A stretch of DNA of 64,000 bases. Source: Paenibacillus polymyxa (GTDB taxonomy: Bacteria > Bacillota > Bacilli > Paenibacillales > Paenibacillaceae). Within the stretch, counting starts at the first letter, position 1. Each line of letters starts with the position of its first letter. Below the pieces are notes generated by a model. That model saw only the letters and a program-made list of their open reading frames with translations. It had not been told where the DNA came from and did no database searches. Positions 18,142-27,449 of this stretch are shown here, in pieces. Made by a program: the position numbers and the translations under genes. The DNA is taken from NCBI RefSeq assembly GCF_018614975.1, contig NZ_JAGGNR010000008.1, forward strand, positions 186,001-250,000, in the 5' to 3' direction.

Positions 18142-19041
18142 ATGTTTAAACGTGTAGACCGTCTTGCCATCGAACTACCCATATCGAATAATCCGGATCC
18201 CAATGGTGCCAGCGCTGTTCAAGAGTTGATGGGTGGAAAATTCGGAGAAATGTCCACCTTGAACAATTACATGTTTCAATCTTTCAATTTCAGAGGCAGG
18301 TCCAAACTACGTCCCTTTTACGACATCGTCGCGAGTATAACTGCTGAAGAATTCGGCCATGTCGAACTTGTCGCCAATACGATTAACCTCATGCTTGAAG
18401 GTTCAACTTCACCAGGCGCTCCGGACTCCACTCCGCTGCGTGTAGGCAAAGACGCACGCATGACTTCACATTTTATCGAATCGGCTCAGACAGCCCTCCC
18501 TTATGACTCCATGGGAAGACCCTGGAATGGTTCGTACGTCGTGAGCAGTGGCAATCTGATCTTCGATCTTCTGCATAATTTCTTTCTTGAATGCGGCGCC
18601 AGAACCCACAAAATGAGAGTCTACGAAATGACGGACAACAAGACAGCCCGAGAAATGACAGGTTACCTGCTTGTACGTGGAGGTGTGCATGTTCTTGCCT
18701 ATGCCAAGGCATTGGAGATTGCAACGGGTGTGGATGTAACAAAGATGTTCCCTATTCCAAGACTGGATAACAAAACTTTTGAAACAACGCGGAAATGGGA
18801 AGCTATGGGAGAACATCGCAGGCTGTACACGTTCAGCGACAAGGATTATCAGGGCATTGCCCAGATCTGGAAAGGAGTACACCCAACCGATGGTGGCAAA
18901 CTGGAGGCTTTTGCCGGCTTGCCGGGTTATGGAGGGCCAATACCAGAGCTGCCTGATCTGCCGGAAGAATTTGCGCCAGGAATATCCGCGGAAGATCTGA
19001 TGCAGATTGCAGAGCGGCTGAAACGGCACGCTGGCCTGTAG
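18142..19041 (+). CDS. Manganese catalase
   Basis: This 299-residue protein matches non-haem dimanganese catalases across its length: GKFGEMSTLNNYMFQSFNFR near 30-50, SITAEEFGHVELV near 65-78 (Glu/His metal ligands), and MTGYLLVRGGVHVLAYA near 173-190 (second ligand set). It breaks down hydrogen peroxide in the cytoplasm. A GAGGGGGA site precedes the ATG. It is monocistronic between the cellulase terminator and the convergent sucrose operon. No signal peptide is present, and no PerR box was recognised. Confidence 0.95.
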   Translation: MFKRVDRLAIELPISNNPDPNGASAVQELMGGKFGEMSTLNNYMFQSFNFRGRSKLRPFYDIVASITAEEFGHVELVANTINLMLEGSTSPGAPDSTPLRVGKDARMTSHFIESAQTALPYDSMGRPWNGSYVVSSGNLIFDLLHNFFLECGARTHKMRVYEMTDNKTAREMTGYLLVRGGVHVLAYAKALEIATGVDVTKMFPIPRLDNKTFETTRKWEAMGEHRRLYTFSDKDYQGIAQIWKGVHPTDGGKLEAFAGLPGYGGPIPELPDLPEEFAPGISAEDLMQIAERLKRHAGL

Positions 19042-19176
19042 AGCTACAAAATGACATTTGTTTATTCATAAGGGCGTAAATTGGTACCCTTAAAATGGGA
19101 ATACCTTGTGCGTGCTGACTCCTCTAGGATTGGTTAAATCACTGACAATTTTCTTTGATTTCAAAACCGGTATGCA

Positions 19177-19219
19177 TAAAAAAAGGGAAACGGGTGAGAT
19201 GAATCTCTACCCGCTTCCC
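19177..19219 (-). terminator. Terminator of the sucrose operon
   Basis: On the minus strand GGGAAGCGGGTAGAGA pairs with TCTCACCCGTTTCCC around ATTCA-type loop bases, followed by TTTTTTTA. Confidence 0.92.
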
Positions 19220-19232
19220 ACTTTACATGTCA

Positions 19233-21215
19233 CTATTGTGGCTCAGTAAATTTCACAACCAGTACTGCTTCCCCATTTGCTTGCACACGACCTGTTGATG
19301 TTGCTGTAACAGTCGCAATGGTTTCATTTCCGCTTGGAATCAGTACAGGTGTAATCAACGGCAGCCGCGCAGCCTGAATGACATCCATGTCAAATTCAAT
19401 CAATAGTTGTCCTGCAGTTACACGATCTCCGCTGTTCACATGCGCGGTAAAACCGTTTCCTTTTAGTCCAACCGTATTAATTCCGATATGAACCAGCATC
19501 TGTACACCTGTCTCATGCTCCAGAATCACCGCATGTTTACTCTTGTTCATGACATGTGCGATGACACCATCAAACGGTGCGTACACTTTTCCTTCTGATG
19601 GCTCAATGGCAATGCCCTCACCCATGTGTTTTTCCGAGAACGCCGGGTCAGGAACCTGCTCCAGAGCAACGACGGTACCGTTCATTGGTGAAGCTATTTC
19701 GAGAAAATCTACTTTAGGACGATTGCTTGTAACGGCATCGGTAATTGAATTAATACGCGGATTAGAGTCCTCTGCTTTAACTTCAGTTGATGTTACTCCG
19801 CTGTTGTCATGGCTTACCGATTCTTCTGCAACCGGTTGATCCTTATATCCGAAGAACCAGGTAAGTGCAAAAGCAATGGCCATAGCAACCACGTTGGACA
19901 AGATGTACAACGGCAGTTGACTGTTCAGATAGAGCAATGTTCCCGGAATAACCGTTACAGCCATGCCTGTACCTTGCAGATGGAACAAGGAAGCGATGAA
20001 ACCACCCACACCACCACCAACCAGTCCCATAATAAATGGTTTCATATAACGCAGGTTAACTCCGAAGATGGCTGGCTCGGTAATGCCCAGAAATGCGGAC
20101 AAGGACGAAGGTAATGCGAGTGCTTTAAGTTTCATGTTTTTGGTCTTCAGACCTACGGCAAGGCAAGCCGCTCCTTGTGCAGCCATGGCACAGGTAATGA
20201 TGGCGTTGAATGGGTTAAATCCCGTTTTCTCCAGTAGCTGAATCTCCAGGAAATTAAAGATGTGATGTACACCAGTAACGACAATAATCTGATGGAAGAA
20301 TCCAATGATAATACCTGCGATGCCAAACGGAAGATCCAATACGGCGGTTGTTCCATGCAGCACCCACTCTTCAAGAGAATGGAACACTGGGCCAATTGCG
20401 AAGAGTCCGAGCGTAATCATGACGATTAACGTAATAAAAGGAGTCAGAATTAAGTCCAGTGCCTCAGGCACCCGTCTTCTTAATACCTTTTCAAATTTGG
20501 CTCCAATCAAACCTACGAAGAACGCAGGCAGAACCGATCCCTGATAACCCACGACAGGTATAAAACCGAACATATGCAGCGGCTGTGCTGATCCATCTGC
20601 CACCGCGTAAGCATTCGGTAATGCCGGATTGACCAGCATTAGCCCCAGTACGATACCTAGTACCGGACTTCCCCCGAATACACGGAACGCAGACCAAGCT
20701 ACAAGCGCAGGCAGAAATGCAAAGGCCGTATCCGTCAGGATCTGAGTGAACAACAGGAAATTGGCCGAGATATCATCCGGTGTTGCACCGAATAAAGCCA
20801 GAATTTCATTCTGGGTAAGTAATCCGCGCAATCCCATGAACAGTCCTGTAGCTACCAGTACGGGAATGATGGGTACGAATACGTCACCAAACGTGCGGAT
20901 AGCCCGTTGAAAAGCGTTTCCTTCCTTTTTCCCCTGACTCTTCACATCATCCTTGGACGATCCTTCGATGCCCAGTTTCTCAACCTCTTCAAAGATTCGA
21001 TTCACTGTTCCCGTACCAAAGATAATCTGATATTGACCTGAGTTGAAGAAGGCGCCTTTCACCTTCTCGATGTTCTCGACCGTTTTCTGATCAATCTTTT
21101 CTTTATCTTTCACCATGATGCGAAGACGTGTTGCACAATGTGCAAATGATGCGATATTCTCTTTGCCCCCGATGGCATGAATGACTTCCTGGGCAATCCG
21201 TTGATTCTCCGACAT
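19233..21215 (-). CDS. scrA: Sucrose-type PTS transporter EIIBCA
   Basis: This 660-residue protein joins EIIB (phospho-Cys in HCATRLRIMV near 27), EIIC membrane domain (about 105-460; VVTGVHHIFNFLEIQLL and GITEPAIFGVNLRYMKPF) and EIIA (about 515-650; phospho-His in LVHIGINTVGL). The EIIC motif set fits sucrose/trehalose-type permeases, and the preceding gene is a sucrose-6-phosphate hydrolase, so it should import sucrose as sucrose-6-phosphate. The fused EIIA is not universal in ScrA proteins. It is the second gene of the scrBA operon, 26 bp after scrB, ending at a strong terminator. Confidence 0.88.
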   Translation of the reverse strand: MSENQRIAQEVIHAIGGKENIASFAHCATRLRIMVKDKEKIDQKTVENIEKVKGAFFNSGQYQIIFGTGTVNRIFEEVEKLGIEGSSKDDVKSQGKKEGNAFQRAIRTFGDVFVPIIPVLVATGLFMGLRGLLTQNEILALFGATPDDISANFLLFTQILTDTAFAFLPALVAWSAFRVFGGSPVLGIVLGLMLVNPALPNAYAVADGSAQPLHMFGFIPVVGYQGSVLPAFFVGLIGAKFEKVLRRRVPEALDLILTPFITLIVMITLGLFAIGPVFHSLEEWVLHGTTAVLDLPFGIAGIIIGFFHQIIVVTGVHHIFNFLEIQLLEKTGFNPFNAIITCAMAAQGAACLAVGLKTKNMKLKALALPSSLSAFLGITEPAIFGVNLRYMKPFIMGLVGGGVGGFIASLFHLQGTGMAVTVIPGTLLYLNSQLPLYILSNVVAMAIAFALTWFFGYKDQPVAEESVSHDNSGVTSTEVKAEDSNPRINSITDAVTSNRPKVDFLEIASPMNGTVVALEQVPDPAFSEKHMGEGIAIEPSEGKVYAPFDGVIAHVMNKSKHAVILEHETGVQMLVHIGINTVGLKGNGFTAHVNSGDRVTAGQLLIEFDMDVIQAARLPLITPVLIPSGNETIATVTATSTGRVQANGEAVLVVKFTEPQ

Positions 21216-21241
21216 GTTATCTCATTCCTCTCACGTAATAC

Positions 21242-22720
21242 TTAATAATGCCATTGAGTTGCTTCAAAATCAGCTTTACCTCCGCGTGCAAAGAAACGAA
21301 TGTCCACGCTGTCCCGGCTTGGGAAAATCCGGCTGGTAAAGACCTCTTCCCCATCGTTCACAAAGACCTCAACCGAAGATGAATCTACGAACAGATGGAA
21401 CTTAATCTTGTCTGTAGTAGTAAGCGTGCACTGTCGTACAACGCCATTCTGCTCTGCTAACTCGGCACCAGACATCGTCCGATCCAGAATAATTTTCTGT
21501 TGAATCCGATCATACAAAAGAACCGTTTTCTCAGCTCCATTTGCCCGGAATTCGATGCCTACAACCTCTGCATCTACATGGCTTATCTCACATATCAGCT
21601 CATAGGCAATCCCATTAAAACCAGTGAAAGATCGACTCTCATTGTCAATCTTTGCACGTATATGAGTGCCCTTCTCCTGCTGACGCAATTCGACCATCTC
21701 TGCAACGGGTTGTTGGATTAACTTCCCGTCTCGGAGTAACAACTGCCGAGGAATGGTGAGGCAATGAGCCCAGCCACTATCGTCTGTCGGATACGCCAGA
21801 TCGGGAAGTCCCATCCAACCAACCAGAATACGTCTTCCGTCCGGGCCCTGCATAGTCTGCGGAGCATAGAAGTCGAATCCACGATCCAACTCCTGAAATT
21901 CAACATGTTTGAATTCTCTCGTCTGGAGATTGAGCGGCTCACCGATCAGATAACCGGATTGAAAAATATTCTGATAATGATCTCCCGCAGCGTCTAAGCC
22001 TTGCGGGGAAAAGACAAGTACACCTTTCCCGTCCATCTCCATATAATCCGGGCACTCCCACATGTAACCAAAGGAGGTTAATTGCGTACGAATTTCACCC
22101 AGAAAATCCCAGTTGTTCAGATCAATGGAGCGATACAGCACCGTACATCCCGTCTCATCTGTTCGCTGCGCTCCGATTACACAATAATACGTGTCTCCTT
22201 GTTGCCACACCTTGGGATCTCTGAAGTGTTCCGTGTATCCGTCTGGCACAGACGAGATCACGGGATCATTCAGTTTGGTTACTGAACCGCTTTCATCCAG
22301 CACTGCCAAGCATTGATACGGATGTCTGACCCAAGCCTCATCCCTCGTATTGCCTGTGTACAGCAATTGCAGCTTGCCGTCTTTTTCAATCGCACTGCCG
22401 GAATAAGCTCCGTGTGAGTCATATCTGCCACCCGGTTCAATTCCAATCCCGACATTTTCCCAGTTCACCAGATTCTTTGAGCGGGTATGATACCAGTATT
22501 TCATACCGTGTTCTGTTCCAAGTGGAAACCACTGATAGAACAGATGATAATAGCCTTGATAATATGCAAAGCCGTTAGGATCATTGAGCAGACCTGTTAT
22601 CGGCTGAATGTGATAACTCTGTCGCCAAGGACATACGGATATCTGTGCTTCAAGCTTCGCAATCTCTCCAGGCTCCGCTTGCTCAATTCGTCTGTAGCGC
22701 TGCTCTCTAGTCATTTTCAT
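21242..22720 (-). CDS. scrB: Sucrose-6-phosphate hydrolase (GH32)
   Basis: This 492-residue cytoplasmic GH32 enzyme has the nucleophile motif NDPNG near 47-51, transition-state motif FRDPKVW near 168 and acid/base motif WECPD near 224, followed by a C-terminal beta-sandwich (SSSVEVFVNDGEEVFTSRIFP). There is no signal peptide, consistent with intracellular sucrose-6-phosphate cleavage to glucose-6-phosphate and fructose. A GGAGA site precedes the ATG at 22720. Its leader holds a 223-bp MITE-like repeat, and two ScrR-type operators lie upstream. Confidence 0.92.
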   Translation of the reverse strand: MKMTREQRYRRIEQAEPGEIAKLEAQISVCPWRQSYHIQPITGLLNDPNGFAYYQGYYHLFYQWFPLGTEHGMKYWYHTRSKNLVNWENVGIGIEPGGRYDSHGAYSGSAIEKDGKLQLLYTGNTRDEAWVRHPYQCLAVLDESGSVTKLNDPVISSVPDGYTEHFRDPKVWQQGDTYYCVIGAQRTDETGCTVLYRSIDLNNWDFLGEIRTQLTSFGYMWECPDYMEMDGKGVLVFSPQGLDAAGDHYQNIFQSGYLIGEPLNLQTREFKHVEFQELDRGFDFYAPQTMQGPDGRRILVGWMGLPDLAYPTDDSGWAHCLTIPRQLLLRDGKLIQQPVAEMVELRQQEKGTHIRAKIDNESRSFTGFNGIAYELICEISHVDAEVVGIEFRANGAEKTVLLYDRIQQKIILDRTMSGAELAEQNGVVRQCTLTTTDKIKFHLFVDSSSVEVFVNDGEEVFTSRIFPSRDSVDIRFFARGGKADFEATQWHY

Positions 22721-22740
22721 AGCTGTTCTCCATTCTTGCT

Positions 22741-22963
22741 TATATAAGTTAGACCAAGAAATTTCACACTGGGACTACGATGGCAGAACAATCCTCCGAT
22801 CGCTGTTATTCCCAGATTTCCTTATCCCTTTTCTAAAGGGTGAAATCCGGTGATAGCCTATGCTTCCGAAGCAGCTTTCTTACAGAAAGCTTTAAGCGAA
22901 CACTCCGTTTCTTCAGATTTTTTCTGCCCTCTCCATCATGTTTATTTCTTATTTAACTTATAC
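22741..22963 (+). repeat. MITE-like palindromic repeat (copy D)
   Basis: Ends TATAAGTTAGACCAAGAAAT and ATTTCTTATTTAACTTATA are imperfect inverted repeats. The core shows the family blocks ACTACGATGGCAGAACAATC, GATCGCTGTTATTCCCAGAT, the small hairpin CCCTTTTCTAAAGGG, and TTTTTTCTGCCCTCTCC. The element fills the scrB 5' leader between promoter and start codon. Confidence 0.8.
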
Positions 22964-22972
22964 GAAAATCAA

Positions 22973-23001
22973 AATAAAGGAACCGGTTCCATTGGTCGCA
23001 A
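22973..23001 (-). promoter_or_regulatory. scrBA promoter with operator O1 in the spacer
   Basis: GGAACCGGTTCC (22979-22990) is a perfect LacI-family palindrome. TTGCGA (23001-22996) and TTTATT (22978-22973) on the minus strand lie 17 bp apart on either side of it, so the repressor would sit between the -35 and -10 boxes. The -10 box is weak. Confidence 0.75.
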
Positions 23002-23066
23002 AAAAATAATTCCATTTGGCATAAATGCCTGACCAAGTTCGCATATCCGAATTTCACATTCAGAAT

Positions 23067-23078
23067 GGAACCGGTTCG
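23067..23078 (-). promoter_or_regulatory. Second ScrR-type operator O2
   Basis: GGAACCGGTTCG repeats operator O1 with one change, 88 bp upstream of it, directly after the scrR stop codon. The spacing would allow looping repression. Confidence 0.75.
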
Positions 23079-23102
23079 ATGGAATTATCATAAAGGATGT
23101 TT

Positions 23103-24086
23103 TTATAATTTGTCAACGCTTTCTCGAGGAATTAGTTCTACGTCCAGTGTTGTTCGTTCCTCTACCGACTCGCCTTTGACCAGACGAATAATGTGATTTG
23201 CCGCGACTTGACCTGCCTGCAAATAATGATATTTCACAGTAGTCAGCGTGGGGTGAATCATCTCCGTAATATCATATCCGCCAAATCCCGTAACAGACAA
23301 ATCTTGCGGTATGCGGATTTTATTGGAGAACGCAATCTTCATCACACCCAGTGCGATATTATCCGTGGCCCCTACAATGATCGTTGGTGTGATCTCTTTC
23401 AGAATGGCTTCAGCGGTAACGATGGCTTCAGACATCTTGAAGCTTGTCTCATAATACTTCACTTCACATCCACCACACTCAGCGATTGCTCGCTGGAACC
23501 CTTGTTTACGATAGATCCCTACCGCTCGATCCTTCTCGCTAACTCCCATATACACGATCTTGCGGTGACCTTGTTCGACAACATATCTGCCCATCTCATA
23601 ACCTGCCTGGTCATCATTGTGAACCAGACTGTGCAGTTGCTCATGCTGTTGCCCCACCAGTAACACCGGAATCCGTATATCCTCAACGGCCTTCAGATGT
23701 GCTTCAGTCACTTCAGCAGCCAGCAAAATAATACCCGATACCTTCTGTCGTGCAAAATCATAGATGGCATCAATCTCGCGCTGCATGTCCTGACTCGTAT
23801 TTGCGATCAGCATCTGATATTGATTACTTCTCAGTTCTTCATCAATTCCTATCAGCGTCTGAGATGTTGCAAAAGAATCCAGTCGCGGAACTACCGTACC
23901 GATAATACTGGTCTTCTTCGCCTTGAGACTCTGTGCAAATGTATTGGGAACATAGTTGTATTGTTTGATAATACGCTCAATCTTCTGGCGTGTATCTTCA
24001 CTTACCGATCCGCCATTCAGGAAGCGAGAGACCGTGCTTTTTGCCACACCTGCCATCTGAGCGATATCAGAAATCGTTTTATTCAT
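23103..24086 (-). CDS. scrR: LacI-family repressor of the sucrose operon
   Basis: This 327-residue regulator has an N-terminal helix-turn-helix and hinge (TISDIAQMAGVAKSTVSRFL) and a periplasmic-binding-protein-like effector domain ending in VSVTGFGG-type and TTVKYHYLQAG motifs. It precedes scrB and scrA on the same strand, and two GGAACCGGTTC-type palindromes lie between it and scrB, which supports a ScrR role with a sugar or sugar phosphate as inducer (inference). No such operator is visible upstream of scrR itself in 24087-24206. Confidence 0.88.
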   Translation of the reverse strand: MNKTISDIAQMAGVAKSTVSRFLNGGSVSEDTRQKIERIIKQYNYVPNTFAQSLKAKKTSIIGTVVPRLDSFATSQTLIGIDEELRSNQYQMLIANTSQDMQREIDAIYDFARQKVSGIILLAAEVTEAHLKAVEDIRIPVLLVGQQHEQLHSLVHNDDQAGYEMGRYVVEQGHRKIVYMGVSEKDRAVGIYRKQGFQRAIAECGGCEVKYYETSFKMSEAIVTAEAILKEITPTIIVGATDNIALGVMKIAFSNKIRIPQDLSVTGFGGYDITEMIHPTLTTVKYHYLQAGQVAANHIIRLVKGESVEERTTLDVELIPRESVDKL

Positions 24087-24206
24087 AAAGACTCCTCTTA
24101 TTTCTATTAGCTAGTTTACCTTATATTATACTTCGAATCGCAAACCCGTGGCGAATTTGATTCAACTCCATTTATCGCATATCTATTGTAATTTCCCGAT
24201 GTAATA

Positions 24207-24266
24207 GCAAAAGCCTGATGACAATGTGACGTTCATACCGAAGTATGATCCGACATTCATCAGGCT
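24207..24266 (-). terminator. Terminator after the RNase J gene
   Basis: On the minus strand AGCCTGATGA pairs with TCATCAGGCT around an inner ATCATAC-ttcg-GTATGA hairpin, followed by TTTGC. It lies between the RNase J stop and scrR. Confidence 0.85.
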
Positions 24267-24327
24267 GTTTAGCTTCCATATACACGTTTGCACAGATCAC
24301 TAACATAAGAACGCTCGCCCTACAGTC

Positions 24328-26001
24328 TTAAACCTCAATAATAATCGGCAAGATCATAGGTCTTCTCTTTGTTTGAGCATAAATATAGTGACCAATCTCG
24401 TCTTTCAGCTTTCTTTTAATCACATTCCACTGATTCACACCAGCCCCGGTCAACTCACTCATCTGGTTTAGAACCAGCTCATGAATTTCATGCATGAATT
24501 CTTCCGAGTCCTTGACAAATACAAACCCTCTGGAGATAATTTCGGGTGAAGCAACCATTTGTTTCTCCGTTTTGCTCAATGTGGTTACTATTACAAGCAT
24601 ACCATCGGATGACAGTTGCCTGCGATCACGCAATACAATATTGCCAACATCACCCATGATCAGACCATCTACGAGACTATTTCCTGATGCAATTTTGGGA
24701 CCAGGAGAAGCCACGCCGTCTTTGTACTGAACCATATCTCCGTTATTCACAATAAAGACATGGTCACGCTCTATACCTACGGACTCGGCAAGCAGTCTGT
24801 GTTGATACAACATGCGAAACTCACCGTGGATCGGAATCAGATAATCCGGCTTCATCAGGGTTAACATTAATTTGAGTTCTTCCTGACTGCCGTGTCCAGA
24901 GACATGCATTCCTGCAGCACCACTTGAACCATATATCACACGTGCTCCGAGAACATACAGGTTGTCAATCACATGTGCAAGATTCCTCTCATTGCCCGGA
25001 ATAGCTCCGGCAGCAAGAATAACCGTATCCCCGCCGTTAATTTTCACGTGAGGATGTTTGCCGGAAGCCAAACGTGACAATGCTGCCATCGCTTCTCCCT
25101 GGCTACCGGTGCATAAAACAACAACTTGTTCGGGTGGAAACTGATCCGAATCGATAGCTTCAATCAACAATCCGTCAGGAACTTGCAAGTAGCCTAATTC
25201 ACTGGCCACTGATACCACATTTACCATACTTCTGCCCAAAAGTGCCAGTTTGCGCCCTGTCTCAAATGCTGCATTCACAATTTGTTGTACCCTGCTGACA
25301 TTCGACGCAAAGGTGGAGATAAACACTTTTTGTTTGGCACGGATAAAGGCATCCAGAATGTGATCTCCCACAACCCGCTCGGAAGGTGTAAATCCGGGTC
25401 TTTCCGCATTGGTACTTTCGGAGAGCAATACATGAACTCCCTGTTTGCCAATCTCGGCCATGCGGTGCAGATCTGGGAAAGGTCCATGTACAGGAGACAT
25501 ATCAAATTTGAAATCTCCTGTATGCACAACATTGCCTGCTGGGGTCTGAAAAAAGATACCAAGACAATCCGGTATACTATGACTGGTTGCGAAAAAGGAA
25601 ACCTCGATCCCTCCCAGCGTAATGCTGGAATGAGCATCGATCGTATGCAGGTCGGCCTTGCGCAGCAGCCCATGCTCTTTCAGTTTAAGCTCGATCAGTC
25701 CGCGAGTGAGCCTGGATGCATACACCGGGATGTTCATTTGTTTTAACAAATAAGGAATGCCACCAATGTGATCTTCATGTCCATGGGTAACCACAAGACC
25801 CCTTACTTTATCCAGATTCTCCAGCAGATACGCTACATCCGGAATGATCAGATCAATACCAGGCAATGTCTCATCGGGAAACTTCGAACCACAGTCAATC
25901 ACGATGATGTCCTGATTGTACTGGATGAAATACATATTCTTCCCTATTTCATTCACGCCGCCAAGTGCAGCGATATACAGTTTGTTGTGGGCTAGATTCA
26001 A
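24328..26001 (-). CDS. Ribonuclease J family metallo-beta-lactamase nuclease
   Basis: This 557-residue protein has the full RNase J layout: metallo-beta-lactamase core with THGHEDHIGG (H73, H75, D77, H78), HTGDFKFD, a beta-CASP region with LCTGSQGE and SGHGSQEEL, PIHGEFRML, and a C-terminal dimerisation domain. Such enzymes act as 5'-3' exo- and endoribonucleases on mRNA. The start is a TTG at 26001 behind GAGGAGG; an upstream in-frame start would precede the ribosome site. It stands alone between sugar genes, away from the usual rnjA/rnjB neighbours, so it may be an extra paralogue (inference). Active-site residues are intact. Confidence 0.9.
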   Translation of the reverse strand: MNLAHNKLYIAALGGVNEIGKNMYFIQYNQDIIVIDCGSKFPDETLPGIDLIIPDVAYLLENLDKVRGLVVTHGHEDHIGGIPYLLKQMNIPVYASRLTRGLIELKLKEHGLLRKADLHTIDAHSSITLGGIEVSFFATSHSIPDCLGIFFQTPAGNVVHTGDFKFDMSPVHGPFPDLHRMAEIGKQGVHVLLSESTNAERPGFTPSERVVGDHILDAFIRAKQKVFISTFASNVSRVQQIVNAAFETGRKLALLGRSMVNVVSVASELGYLQVPDGLLIEAIDSDQFPPEQVVVLCTGSQGEAMAALSRLASGKHPHVKINGGDTVILAAGAIPGNERNLAHVIDNLYVLGARVIYGSSGAAGMHVSGHGSQEELKLMLTLMKPDYLIPIHGEFRMLYQHRLLAESVGIERDHVFIVNNGDMVQYKDGVASPGPKIASGNSLVDGLIMGDVGNIVLRDRRQLSSDGMLVIVTTLSKTEKQMVASPEIISRGFVFVKDSEEFMHEIHELVLNQMSELTGAGVNQWNVIKRKLKDEIGHYIYAQTKRRPMILPIIIEV

Positions 26002-26100
26002 CTCTATTATTCCTCCTCTGCGTGGCAATCGTATACGATACGGATCTATATTCCTAGTATGGAAGCAATCGCCTCACTTATGCATTAAATGTGATTATGC

Positions 26101-26140
26101 CAAAAAAACCACCACGGAATTTTCATTCCATAGTGGTTTA
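26101..26140 (-). terminator. Terminator of the rhamnose genes
   Basis: On the minus strand AACCACTATGGAAT and ATTCCGTGGTGGTT form a stem followed by TTTTTGG, just after the rhaA stop. Confidence 0.9.
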
Positions 26141-26158
26141 TACGAAAAATAAATACGG

Positions 26159-27430
26159 TTACACCAATGATTTATCACGCTGTAGTAATACGTCTTGTTC
26201 ATAGGTTTTGATATCGGTGATCCACTTTTCACGGACTGGAACGCCTTGCTGAGCACAATAGTAATCCCAGATCGCGCCAAACGGATAGGATTTGAACTCT
26301 TCCGTTAAGGCAAGGCGCAACGTGTAATCCCCTTCCAACTCGGCTTGTTTCAAGGCATCCACTGGTTCCAGCATCGCACGCAGGAGAGCTTTGATCGTGT
26401 TGCGAGTACCCACAACCCATGCAGCTACACGGTTAATACTTGCATCAAAGAAATCCAGTCCAATATGTGTGGTCGCAAGCAGATCATGTCGAACCAGTTC
26501 ACGGGCAATTTCCAGTAACTCATCGTCCATAATTACCACATGGTCACTGTCCCAGCGCATCGGTCGGCTTACGTGAAGCAGAATGCCATTTGTAAACAAT
26601 GACAAGGACGACAGTTTATTGGAAATAACCTCTGTTGGATGAAAATGGCCCGCATCCAGGCAGATTAACGTATCATTTTGCAAACCGTAACCCATATAGA
26701 ATTCATGAGAACCTACAACATATGCTTCCGAACCCAGACCAAACAGCTTACTCTCTACCGCGTCCAGGTTGTGCTCCGGGTTAAGTGGTTCCCCAAATAC
26801 TTCATCCAGCGATTCTTTGAGACGTTTGCGTGGTGTCAACCGGTCAACCGGATTATCCTTGAATCCGTCCGGTACCCATACGTTGGTTACACAAGTCTGA
26901 CCAAGCTGTTCCCCGAAGTAAGCACCAATCCGGCGGGATGCCTTGCAGTGATCAATCCAGAACTTGCGAATCTCAGGGTCTGGATGACTGAGCGTGAACC
27001 CGTCACTTGATTTTTCATGGGAAAAACATGTTGGGTTGAAGTCCAGACCGAGTCCTTGTTTTTTGGCCCATTTCACCCAGTTCTCATAATGCTTCGGCTC
27101 AATCTGATCCAGTTCAACCTGCTCGTCGGTATCCGTGTAAATCGCGTGCAGATTGACCTTATGTTTGCCAGGAATCAGAGCAAAAGCTTGCTCGAGATCG
27201 TTACGAAGCTCCGCAGGTGTGGTCGCTGCCCCCGGATATTGACCTGTAACGGAAATCCCCCCTGTTAACTCCCCATCTTTATTTAGAAAACCTTTGACAT
27301 CGTCGCCTTGCCAGCAGTGTACAGATACTTTGATCTCTGCCAGTTTGTTCAGCACCTCGTCCGTATCAATTCCGTGCTGGGCATACAATGCCTTGGCTGC
27401 TTCATACGCTTGCTTGACTTGGTTATCCAT
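26159..27430 (-). CDS. rhaA: L-rhamnose isomerase
   Basis: This 423-residue protein matches Rha[14 protein letters not shown] near 33-45, [14 protein letters not shown] near 133-146, [15 protein letters not shown] region near 172, and [17 protein letters not shown] with metal ligands near 280. It converts L-rhamnose to L-rhamnulose in the cytoplasm. The start is the ATG at 27430 behind AGGAGGG. It lies 19 bp downstream of the aldolase/dehydrogenase gene and shares its promoter. No rhamnulokinase gene is present in the window. Confidence 0.95.
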   Translation of the reverse strand: MDNQVKQAYEAAKALYAQHGIDTDEVLNKLAEIKVSVHCWQGDDVKGFLNKDGELTGGISVTGQYPGAATTPAELRNDLEQAFALIPGKHKVNLHAIYTDTDEQVELDQIEPKHYENWVKWAKKQGLGLDFNPTCFSHEKSSDGFTLSHPDPEIRKFWIDHCKASRRIGAYFGEQLGQTCVTNVWVPDGFKDNPVDRLTPRKRLKESLDEVFGEPLNPEHNLDAVESKLFGLGSEAYVVGSHEFYMGYGLQNDTLICLDAGHFHPTEVISNKLSSLSLFTNGILLHVSRPMRWDSDHVVIMDDELLEIARELVRHDLLATTHIGLDFFDASINRVAAWVVGTRNTIKALLRAMLEPVDALKQAELEGDYTLRLALTEEFKSYPFGAIWDYYCAQQGVPVREKWITDIKTYEQDVLLQRDKSLV

Positions 27431-27449
27431 CCGCAAGAACCCTCCTAAT

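Noticed and set aside
23067..23078. Operator O2 as part of scrR autoregulation
   Set aside because: It lies after the scrR stop codon and upstream of scrB; no such site is visible before scrR.
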